The notes below the pieces were generated by a model. That model was not told the DNA's origin. It ran no database searches and worked only from the letters and a program-made list of their open reading frames with translations. Shown in pieces: positions 34,013-46,100 of a DNA stretch of 64,000 nt. This DNA comes from Lytechinus pictus. Taxonomy: Eukaryota > Echinodermata > Echinoidea > Temnopleuroida > Toxopneustidae. Every line of letters begins with the position of its first letter. Position 1 is the first letter of the stretch. A program made the translations under genes and the position numbers. Where the stretch lies: NCBI RefSeq assembly GCF_037042905.1, contig NC_087251.1:39614373-39678372 (forward strand), in the 5' to 3' direction.

Positions 34013-34030
34013 TGACGTCATGATGAGTCA
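34013..34030 (+). promoter_or_regulatory. CRE and AP-1 sites upstream of ASPP exon 1
   Basis: TGACGTCA at 34013-34020 is the full CRE palindrome. TGAGTCA at 34024-34030 is a consensus AP-1 site. They lie about 105-120 bp before the proposed ASPP start codon, a plausible core-proximal position. Function is inferred from motif identity only. Confidence 0.5.
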
Positions 34031-34133
34031 ATTTTGAACAACACACACGCTCAACTATACAGCTAGCTGCATATGTGGGACTGAACATTTATATTAACCG
34101 CTTGTTTTACTTGACAGAGAATCGTTTCGAAAT

Positions 34134-34160
34134 ATGGACCATAATGGCCTTCCTGGTCAG
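34134..34160 (+). CDS. TP53BP2: ASPP exon 1 (proposed start)
   Basis: ATG opens MDHNGLPGQ, nine codons in phase 0, before a GTAATT donor at 34161. The next exon also begins with an in-frame ATG, which fits the start of vertebrate ASPPs (MMPM). This exon could therefore be 5'UTR with initiation downstream. Support is a promoter-like upstream region and phase agreement. Confidence 0.5.
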
Positions 34161-37100
34161 GTAATTATCAATTATGTATTTATTGATTTGTTGAATCTTT
34201 ATGTCACTTAATTTTCTTTGAGTTTTAGGTTTTGTATTGTAGCTGTTTTTGGTAGATAAAGATTGGTTTCTGTTGTCGTGTTGAAAGAGATGGAGCTAAC
34301 GCCACAAATCAGGAGTGCGAGTTTCGTGACTGGGCTTGGGGAGCTGGGAGAGGAGCCCGCCCCGGCGCGGCGGTACGGTGAGGGGTGTTACGCCTGGCGG
34401 TAACATTTACGTAGACTTGACTCGAAAAGGGCTTTTTTGGCTTTGGCTTTGCTTGATTTGTAGGTCTATTAAACTAGTTTGCTCAAACGTTGCTTTGTTG
34501 TAATTACTTTTTTATTTTTAGGGAGCCATTTTGAGAAAAAAAATGAGAGCCATTTTTAAATTTCAGTTTTCGACTTCTAAGTTCGAGATCGATCATTTTT
34601 TTTCATGATTCAGCGCATGGACATGGTTTCGCATCGCAGTTTGTCCTGTTTGTTTACAAATTCATTTAATTTTAAACATTGTTTATTTAATTGCTATTTA
34701 TTTGTTCTTCATTGTTATTAATTGTTTAATTATTTAATTTATTGTTGTTCATTTACATGTAGGTCTATTGTTTGTATTTCGTATGTTAATTTAACTGGAC
34801 GTTCTAACTTTACAATTAAGTTTATCAAATTTGAACAGAATTTGTATTCAGAGGAATCCTTTTCATAATTAATTTTTTGATAAAAACTCACTTGAAAATT
34901 ATTTTACGAAATATTGAATGCATCACAGCTCAGCCTGACAGCTAAACGACAACATGTCAACTATTTCTCAAGGAGTCAAGCTAAGCTACACTAATATGTT
35001 ACCTCAGGCGATGTTCGTGCAGGCTCCATTTTTTTGCAAATTTAGGATGGTATCTTTAAAATTAATCCAATAGAAAAGGAAATTTTTTACTATCAAATTT
35101 ATGGTGAGACCTAGTGCCTGTGCCGCGCAGCGTTTTGAAACATAGTACCCAGGGTATCGAGAGTTTGAAACTCAATACGCAATTTTTCTGAAGCCCTGCG
35201 CCCGTGATTCTGAAAAATCAACTTAGTGACACGTCAGAACATGCCGATGCATGAAAGTAAAAACTGCAGCTGTGCTGGCCTGGCTTTGTGACTGCTATAT
35301 GCAGTTGTAAATGGGAGACTGGACAGGCGTGGACGGGAGCGATTTTCATGTTGGGAGTCGCTTGGTACTTGGCAGTTTTTAGGCAGTTGCGAGAGCAATT
35401 CCAAAGCACACGAGGGCAGAATCGCTCGTCGCTCCCGTGTATTTTCAACCCTGAAACATTGGCAGGCGAGGGTTAGCTTAAGCTAGAAAGCTGGCAGCGT
35501 TGAGGAGTTTTTAAACATTTTTATTTAGATCTAGATGTAGATTCTATTTATTGTTTAAAATTTCTCCTCATACTCAGCCACAGACGGCTCGCGATCGTAA
35601 CAACAATCTTTATACATAATACTATCCCTTGAAGGTTTCTGACTTTATTCTTTGTCCTAGGGCCTTTCTTTCATCACCCCTTTTTGATACTTCCAAAATA
35701 GTTAAATAAACTCTGAACTAGTGTTCGTCCAAGAATCCTCCTATAGGTGTAACACTCTAATTCATTCAAAGGTAGCGTAACTTGCAACACCATGGAAGTC
35801 TACATGTTGGACTACAATATTTACTGATTGTAACATCATCAATCAGAGTCAAGAAAGACCTGAATATTCTTCATTTTCCTGATATTTTTCAACTAAATCA
35901 AAATAATCGCCAGAGGGTATTCATTTGTCTCGCAATCTACTATGGTCAACAAGGAAATTCGTGATCACTCTCGCAAAGTGTTCACTAGATTTCTAGGAAA
36001 TTGAATATCCTCTAGCGATTATTTCAGTCCGCAATAATGAACCTATTTAGTATTAAATCAAAATAATTTCAAGGAATTATGGAAAACACATGTAGATGGC
36101 CATTTAAAATGTGAATTTTTTGCTATTTTTTGTAAAGTTTTTTTTTAAACAGGAGTGCGATAATTTGTAAACGTAATGACCCAGGCCTAGTTTCACCACA
36201 GATTAATTAATAGCTACACAGCTATTGCACTTACAATTGTAAGAAAAATCTACAATTTAGCATACATGTAATGTATTAAATTGATTTGAGCTCCTCAAGG
36301 AGAGCGATTCTGAGAGCTCAATTGAGCTCCTCGAAAAAAATAAGGAGAGCAATTTATTGAGCTCCACAAAATTATAAATGTGAAGGACTGGTAAATTGGC
36401 ATGAACAGGAGCAGAAAAAAAAAGTATGAAGACCATGAACAAGTACAATGTAGATACAGGAAGCCTATTAAAAAAATCCCCAAACCACACACACACACAC
36501 ACACAGTGTGAGCCCGTACGGTTATTGTAATATTTTCAAGCAAATGGTGTGGTCAGATTAGTCCGATGGTCCACTGAGGATTGTCCTCAGCCAAATGTCA
36601 ACATTATTATGGCTTTGAATAAGAGCAGGTTCTATTGATTGCTCAGAAAGACCAATAATTCAAAGCAAGTTCCTGTTATGTACATGTATGAACAAGCAGT
36701 TAGCTGCTCTATTTAGGTTGATGCAGGGTAGAACACAGTTAGACTACATGTATACTTGTACTCAAAATTGAAACTAATACATGTATTTCATATGACTTTG
36801 TACAAACAAAAAATTAATTTATAAATGTTTCCTGACAATACTGGGAAGGGAATTTTACTGAACCAGGTCTGTAACCTATTCATTGTCGGACATGTGCTAC
36901 TATTTTTTAAAGGAATTCTTTGGAAAGAGGAAGATTTGTAGCCAAAATTAATTCGGTTTCATACTGTATATTATTATTATTTGTTTGGTGTCACCTGTGT
37001 CTGGGAGGCAAAAAGATCACGATGTCTTGCAGGTCTCTCCTTGTGATAATAGGCAGTTTTGATATTTATTTTTTTACTTTCCTTGTAACTGTATTGTTGA

Positions 37101-40100
37101 TCCATACCAAGCTTGATATAATGTACATCCCATGTTATCAATAACACCAGTGCCGGTATGGAAGTCCTGCAGTCAAACTTCTCCTTGTTGCCACCTGTCT
37201 ATATTGAAAACCTGTATGTAGTGGTCACCAAAATTTTATCCCATGTAAACCTGTTTTAAAGACTACCCGTCTCCATTGGTCACCTTTTCTGTTTCTCTTG
37301 GATGACCTTGATTAAACTTAAAGGAAAATGACACCTTTGGAATAAGATACATGTAGCTTGTGCAAACACAGAAAAATCAAAGAAAAGGGTCAACATAGGT
37401 TCGAGAAGAATAATGAGAAGTTATGAGCATTTGAAGTTTACATGAAGATCATTATTGTAATATAATCCTCCAATTGGCAGTGCGACAAAGATGTGCAATG
37501 TCACAATTTTGCCATTTGTATTTATTTCACTTAAACTGCCTCTTTTATCACATCTATCAGTAGATCATGTTTTCTTTCTATATAGAAAGGTTTCATTCCC
37601 CTTTAAACGACAGGTACATGTATGACTGTACATGTATACTGTACAGACTATAGTGATTGTCATCATAATTATTGCCTAATTTGTGAATGTAATTTAGGCA
37701 TCACATTTCCATTTTTACAATGCCTACTTAGCTTGTTGAACGCGAGTGAATGAGAGGCTGAATGTCAAACATTTGTACCGTTGCACATGTATCGTCCATT
37801 GTGTACCGTTGCGCGGGTCAGGAAAAGGTGATGTCACTATAAAAATATGATTGCGCTTAATAGTAAATGCAGGTGCAATACGCAAAGGGCCAGGCTTACT
37901 GGCTGAAATGCGCATTGCTGCTGCAGATCAGATGCATGTTTGAAAGGATTTTCCTTTCGCTTTCAAAATTTTCTTATTTTCATAGATTTACGTAGGAAAA
38001 ATACTGAACATTGTTCATATTTTCGCTAGCTTCTGAGGCGTTGTACAACTGAAATAGCGAATATTCTTATTCGTGCAATGGTACATGTACGACATTTCGC
38101 ATTCGGTGAAAATAAGACACACTCGGCTAATGCCTCTTTGAATAGAGCATCTTTCTTTCACCTCATGTGAAATCTCGCACCATTGCACTCATGCCTATTC
38201 GCTTTTTGTATATTATTGGACAATGAATCAAATAAAGAATGAAAAATTGTGAAACTGATATTGAAATATCGACCTCTGACCCATAATGTGGTACAAACTG
38301 CATGTATTCCCTGCTCTGACCAGTTACCACCCAAATCACTTATTCTCAGTTCAGGTACAGTACATGTAGGCTGTACAGTTTATAGGATGCCCCATTTATA
38401 TATGTAGGTAGGCTGGCCCTTTGACAATTCTTTGAACTTGTTGACTTTAGTAGCTAATCAGTGTGAAACATGGCAGAGTAGCAAATCAGGCATGAACCTG
38501 CACTATTGTATCCACTTGATTCAAGCTCAGAATATAGTTCTAAAAGTAAAAGCTTGAAATGTTGTGGATGTTTTTATCATGAGTTTATCTCACTCGACCA
38601 TGTAGTCATTTGTACTTGAACTATTGGAAACTGACTGAACACAAATCTTCATAGACCCAATCCTGCATGACACGTACAATGTAGAGGCTGACTCTCCGTC
38701 AGGTTTAATAGTCTGTTTAAATTTATGTACATATACAGTACATGTACCACTATATCATAATCATACATGTTCATATACATTTGTACATGTACAGTGTACG
38801 TACATTAACAATTTCTCTCTATTGAATTTTGATAAATTTCCCCCAAAGTGTTTACATGTACATTTAACACAGTTCATTACAACAGTGTACTTGTTCATGT
38901 ACATTTACATGTGTACTCGTCCAAAACTGATATAAATACAAAAACAGTTGCTTTTACAAACACAGAGAACTACAATGTACATGTACATGTACATGTATGT
39001 AGGCATACCAAACATCAACTGTACGCTATGTTTGGGATGTGTACTGAAAAAAATTCAAATATTTCCTCCCCATTCCCAACAGTATGCTTTATCTAATACC
39101 CCTTTCATAAACCCAATTATGCGGCTAATACTATAGCATAATTTGGTCGTAAAATCGGAGGAGGACCAGAGTTATCGGCATTATTTTGATGCTGCAATTA
39201 TCCGCATAATAGCAGCATCGGGACAAGATTTTGAGTTTATGAACGTATTTCCAAATAATGCGGATAATTGCCATGGTGCGGTCACAAGGTCACCCTTTTC
39301 CAACACACCGCATCGGAGGGGGCGTGTCCAGTTGTCATGACGATTATCCACCTTTTTCAGGACGGGCGCTCGTAAAAATAATGCGGATAATTTTCGGAGT
39401 TTGTGAACGCAATTTTTATTGAATTATCCGCATTACTATTAGGCGGCTAATTGGAGGATAGGTTTATGAAAGGGGTATAAGCGACAATATCATTCTTAAA
39501 TGTCAAGGAATTTTGTCAAATGTCAACAACCTCTGTGGAAATTCTAGACATCAGAATCTTTTAGATAAACACAGAATTCTCCAAGATACTTTGAGAGATA
39601 ACGACAGTTAAGAATAGTCATGCAGGCGTGTAATCTTCAGGTGCTGTATTGTTGAAATGTACATGTATTGTTGTCAGAATAATTGCTCTGTTGAGTATTG
39701 AAGCAAAGTACTGTGCAAGTGGAATGAAGAAAACTGTTTCTTTGTGCTCTCTGTGTATTGTGAATTGTACTTGTCTGTGTCTTTTTTATTACATATCTTT
39801 TAGAACTGTTGGTGTGTACAGTATGATGCATTTGAAAAATATTACTAAACACAAATCTGCATGTAATTTTCACATTATTTCTTGGGCATATTTGGCACTG
39901 AAAAGGACCTTATAAAGTCCCTTTAAGGACGTTTCCTGAAAATATATCAACTAGGGCCTAGGCTTTATGAATCAATATTGATCAAATGTTTTCTGCCAGC
40001 CTTCAGAAGTTATTTAAACACAATTTTTGTAGTTTTCAATCGGTGTATTTATGGGCATTTGTAATTTTGATTTATAAACATGTAGGCCTGACACATTCAA

Positions 40101-43100
40101 AGATTAGTATCATTCTTTAACAAGTGACCTTCCAAGGTATCTGTGCCACTTTATATTAACATAGCTACATGTACGTGTACAGACATAGAGTACATGTTTT
40201 GTATGAGGAGTTCAAAAGGAGACGATTAAATTTATTGGTTTTGAGATGAAAGGGTGCCTCTCCAGAGGCTATTAACCTCAGAGAGAACTCTCTCTGTGCC
40301 ACAGTGACTCATTCATTCTTGCAGTCCTGTGTTTACAGTATTTCATTGGCACAGCCACATTGACAAAACCGACTCCAGACCGACGAAAGCTTTAGCGTTA
40401 TTTCCAATGACAAACCGTCATTCGGTTTGGAGTCTACTAGGTTGGTATGACTGTAGCATGATGCTCTAAGATGACCTTGTTGACAATTTTTCTTTTCTGT
40501 TTGTCTCATTCCCTTTGGTGTAGATGATCTTGAAAGTTTACCTTAGCAACAGCCCAGACACATTGTCCGATGTGCCCATCACCCCTGAGACGAGATGCCG
40601 TGATGTGGTGGAGCTCTGCAGGGAAGCAGGAGAGGTCCATTGTCATCTGGCAGAGCTCTGGAGAGGATGTGGTAAGTTGGATGTAGGTCGAGATGATCAC
40701 ACTCTAGGTGGTTTCAAACCGCCTCGATCATAAGAATCCCGGTTAAATTACGAGAACTTTTTTAGGCTAAATAATACCCGTTAATTATTCCTGCATTCAC
40801 ACCGCCCCGAAACATACCCTTCGGGATAATGACAGAAATAAGATCATGTGTACTTCTTCCAGACACGATGTTACCCATCAAACAAGACCTGACTGGGTAG
40901 AAAAACATTTTCCCCAATCTTGACACTTGACAGAACATTGAAGTTGAAACGGGTGATTCTTTGGTGATTGGTGACCTGACTGGGTAGAAAAACATTCTCA
41001 CCAACCTTTGACAGGACATTGAGGTTGAAACTGACAGTTCTTGAGTGATCTTCAACCCCATCCTTATTTAGAACTACATACTGTAGGCAGGATGAAATAA
41101 CAAAGTCAGAGGAGCATTTCATGAAATAAACAATCAGTGATTTTTCACTAACAGATGTTAAAAGCTACTGAAATCCTTGCATCTGATTGGCTCAGAACAA
41201 AGAAGTCATTGGAAATCACAGACTGTTTGCTTCATGAAGCACTCCCCTGACTTGGTAGAAGACACACTTGACAGTCGTTGATGGAACATGGAGGTTGAAA
41301 GTGTCAGTTCCTACAGGTGAACTTCAACCTGGGCAATCTGCTGAATAGGGATCAATGCTCTGTGGAATGTGTGGAAGCGACAAGCATTGTAGAGGCAAAT
41401 GTCTTTATAATGCGATCCAATTTATACTGGCATTTTGATGATTGTAGCAGACAAGTGCAATCTCTGCTCCTGTTTATGAACAGTATGAGAGTATCGGTGG
41501 TTGAAAAGTGGCATTTAATTTGTACATGAAATTACTTTATTAATGAGACAGTTTTAAAAGTTTCTAAATTTGTTTTTAAAAAAAATCCTGCTTCTTTGGC
41601 AGAACCTCTATCTTGTGGATTAAATTATTTGCCATTTCTCTGTATTGGAAAGTGTTATACATTTAGTTGGAGAATGCCCAGCATTTAGCGCGCACAGGAA
41701 AACACTTCTAAATTTAATAAAAGAAGACAAGGAACTGCAGTATTTTTCTGAGCATTTCAATGATCAAGAACCTCAACAATGATGCAGTATTAAACTGCAG
41801 ATCTCCGATACAGCGAAGGAAGGATACAGAAGAAGAAGAAGAAGATTACATGTACATTGATCATTTGTGGAAATTATAGTATTCACTGACACTGAATGAA
41901 TTCTTTAGCATGCCAGTACATTGTGTTTATTTCAAGAGGGCAACGTTTCTTTATTTTTTTCTGTCTTTCAAACTGTTACAACATGAAGTACAGGTTTGCA
42001 TACGTTGAATAACTTTGTGTTAACCCTAAGAGTCCCGGGGGGGGGGGGGCGGATTTCGGTTACTGGTTAAAGTTTTCACGATAAATCCGCCAGGCAAAAT
42101 TTTTCAACCGCGCCGCTCACTGACTTTTTACTTTCAAATCTCGCATAACTTTTGAGACAAAATTTGTGATGCCCGGGTATGCTGTTACGAAATTACGCAA
42201 CATTATGTAAGTGCATGTCAGACCCAAAATGGTGAATTCATGTACAAAAACAATGCAAATTGTGTATTTAGCCAAAATTCATAAATGTATCATTATTTCT
42301 ACTTTTACAGATTAAACTTTATTAATTTTGTCTTGTTTATGATCAGAATTAAGTCTGCATCAATTTCCATTGGAAAAACAATAAAAAAGTCGAAAAACAA
42401 AGAAATACATAAGAGATTGATAAAACAATAAAATACATGAGAAAAAAATTGCGATACCAAATTTTTGTTGAAGTATGTTTCATCGGGATTCTACAAAGAG
42501 TCTGTGAATAAAAAATTAGCAGTTTTGGGGCCGTATGATAGTTGATAAGAGCAAATGTTTTATTTCATACATAGATTAGCATAATTAATTCAATAAATGA
42601 AAAATCTTATTATCTCAACAAAAATTAAGCATACAGCCTTGTAGATCTTATCGCACACTACCACAGTGCAAATTTTCGCGGCGCTACATGTAGCATGATC
42701 GAAGGCCAAGATCTCAGGGGGGAGGGGGAATCCGCCCCAACCACCCCCCCCCCCCCCCCCCCCCCGGCTGTGAGATGGGTCCAAATAACCCGGCTCTTTT
42801 AGGGTTAATGCAGATGATTGCAAAGAAGTCTGCTGCTGCTTTTTTTGTGCATCAATTATTTTCTACTCACTTCCACTCTTCTTTTTTTTAGAACGTCCCA
42901 TTGACGATGAAGAGAAGATCTATGATATTCTGCAGCAGTGGGGAATTCATCGCAATGAGGTCAAGTTTTTCTTGAGGCATGAAGGAGCCAACGCGGATGA
43001 ACAAGGTATGAATATTATATTTCAAGTTCTATTATTCTTTGTCTCTCAAATTAAAATTACTATGTATGTTGCCTTTGAAAATGGTATTGGCTGATGGGAA

Positions 43101-46100
43101 CCGTTACCGTACTATTGTCATCACATGTGGCAAAATTAACAAAAAAGTAAGTTTTTAAATATGAAAAAAAGAATTTTGAATTCTTAGATATCTAGCTCTC
43201 TCTCTGTTTTGTTTTTAGGTCCTCTCTAAAATGTCATTTGAACACTTATCTTAATTAGACCTCTTAATAATTAGTCATTACTTATCAGAAAACTACAGAC
43301 ATGCAAGACAAATTCAAAGGGTGCAAAAAGTTTTTAAGGCTGATAAAGAGGGACAGTGAATCCAGTCAATGGGACATCAACTGCCCTGGTATTCTAATTG
43401 TACTTAAAGGGATGGTCCGGGCTGAAAATATTTATATCTTAATACATAGAGTAGAATTCACTGAGCAAAATGCCGAAAATTTCATCAAAATCCGATAACA
43501 AATAATAAAGTTATTGAAGTTTAAAGTTTAGCTATATTTTGTGAAAACAGTCATCATGAATATTCATTAGGTGGGCTGATGATGTCACATCTCCACTTTC
43601 CGTTTTCTTATGTTACATAAAATCATAATTTTTTCATTATTTCATACTTTTTAAATTAATATGTCTCCCTTATAATGAAATAAGTTGCAGCAATAAATAT
43701 ATAATGCACTAAATCTGTTGTCATTCCAATTTTTCTACTTCTTGGAGGAAAAAATTTGAATAAACCTAATTTCGTATAATAAAATACAAAAGAACAAGTG
43801 GGGAAGTGACATCATCAGCCCACCTAATGAATATTCATGACGACTGTTTTCCCCAAATATTGCTACACTTTAAAATTCAATAACTTTGTTATTTGTTATC
43901 CGATTTTGATGAAATTTTCGGCATTTTGCTCAGTGAATTCTACTCTATTTATTAAGCTATAAATACTTTCAGCTCGGACTATCCCTTTAAAAAAAGAAGG
44001 TACATGTAAATAAAGGGGAAAATGTTTTATACATGTATTTCAATTTCACAAAGCCAACATTGCTTCCACTGAATTGCATAATACAGGTGAGACTGTCATG
44101 GGCATTCCACTCAGGGTTGAAAAGACATCCCGATGCAGTTGCTTTTACACTGTAAACAGATATCCTTGACTGTCGTAGATGAAAACAAGTATTTTTCTTT
44201 TATTTTGGACAAATGAACATGCATGCAGAACCACAGGTTGTTTATAGGAAAGGCCTGAGGCTCAGAGACCATTACCAAATCTGTTAAAAAGTTGGTAGAC
44301 TGATAATTATTTCTTTTTAACAGTTCTGGTAAATACAGATAGCAAGGTCACTGGCATACAGTGTATTACAGAGTGGTGTGTCTTATGTATGGAGACTTTG
44401 GCATATTTCACTGTTTTCTATTAGTCTGATATTTTATAATCATTTTTTATCTATTCAGGGGCTCTATTTTCTGAATTTGTTTTGGCTGTTTTATTGTACT
44501 TTGGGCTTTCACAAGTGGTTGTGTTGCTATTTGTGACCCTTCTGATGATGTGCAAAAGTACGTGTATAACCAGATGATTGCATTGGTCACATTTGTGAAA
44601 AAAAAAGGGGGGGGGGGACTAATGATAATAATAATAATAACGGTATATTTACCCAGGGTAGCCACTTCAGTTCCGAAAACTGTTCTCCCAGCGGGCCCTG
44701 CTATTATTATTACCCAACTAAGCTAGGCTACCGATTCAGATGCACACAGCTTTTTGAGGAATTATTTCCTGCCAGTACCCATTTACCTCACCTGGGTTGA
44801 GTGCAGCACAATGTGGATAAATTTCTTGCTGAAGGAAACACGCCATGGCTAGGATTTGAACCCACGACCCTCTGTTTGAAAGGCGAGAGTCAGAACCACT
44901 AGACCACGACGCGCCCACACTAGACCACAACGCGCCCACTTATTTATGATTTTTAGTGGACGACATTAACATGTTTACATCAGTGTGATGAAGGGTGACT
45001 GGATAAATTTACATATTTTGTAACATTCAATTCAAGTCTTGTTTTGTGTAAAAGATGACTTATGAGCATAAAATAAATGGAATGTTATGGTATGCCTTAT
45101 ATTGTGTCTTGTGTAAGGTAGGAATGTCCTTAATAGCCTTGCACAATATCACACAATAACTCAAGCTATTTTAAATACACTTGACATAAACGACATTGAT
45201 CATCCTTAATTATAATTTATTTCCTGCACAAGCTGACTTTACGATGCCCGTAGGGTGCAGATTCTTTCCATTGTTAGAGTTCAGAATCATCTTGTCTGAA
45301 TCTTTTGATGGATATTTGGTCCTCAAACCATTGAATTTCTGAACCCATTTTATTGTGGACCATTGCTGTTATGGTCCAGTTGTCTTGCCTTTTGAATGGG
45401 AAACTGTTTAGACACCAAGTCTCTCATTTAGTACCCATCCTTGATCATGTTTTCATGAACTATTTAGCCTTTCTGAACCTGCCTGTCTGCCTTCTTTATC
45501 TGACTTGTTTTTATGAATATCATTTTAAAACCTCTATATTCAATGAGGCGTTTCAGCCCTTTAAGCCTCTGACTTTTTGAACTACCTTGATTGTAGACCA
45601 TAACAAATACCAAATTGTTGTTCTGTCACCCTTCAGAAAGAAAATTGTTTTTCTGTCACAAACACCCCTTGGAAAGAAAATAGTCCTTGGTGAATCCTTT
45701 GGTGCAATTTTTTCTTTTAAGAACCAGTGACTTTCTGAACCTGCTTCATTCGGGACACTCATTTGCTCTCCGATAGGACACTCCGAGGATTGGTCTGTTA
45801 TTCAAGATTATTGACTGCAATTTTTGTAGTCAAACCAAAGAAATATGTTGTCTTATACATGTAGATTCTAAGGATTGATTAGGCTTGATTTGGAATGATT
45901 TCCAGGATCCATTTCTGCTGGATGATTGTGTAGTAGATCTTTTTTTGGTGGATTTTGTAGGATTTTCTTTAAATTTCATGGTGCTCTTGTAAACAAGGTG
46001 AGTGATTTTCTGAATTTATGTTCTTTTGGACGAGTGACTTGTGATTAGGAGAATGATCATAAAGAATCTTCTGCCAGGGGCTCATCCGTAGAAAAAGTTG

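Larger units (their letters stand above)
34161..40523 (+). other. ASPP intron 1
   Basis: A 6.4-kb intron. A GC-rich block at about 34315-34400 (GCCCCGGCGCGGCGG) may be CpG-rich promoter-proximal DNA. The intron also has a (CA)n at 36486-36505, clustered TACATGTA words (37.6-39.0 kb), two inverted-repeat elements (37317-37608, 39096-39478) and a short foldback near 35905-36030. No exon is recognised. Confidence 0.6.
40672..42891 (+). other. ASPP intron 2
   Basis: Holds a solo transposon end, a small MITE and a piggyBac-like element, listed separately. No additional exon is recognised. Confidence 0.65.

Noticed and set aside
44736-44939. 67-codon minus-strand ORF as a gene
   Set aside because: Lies entirely within the tRNA-SINE.
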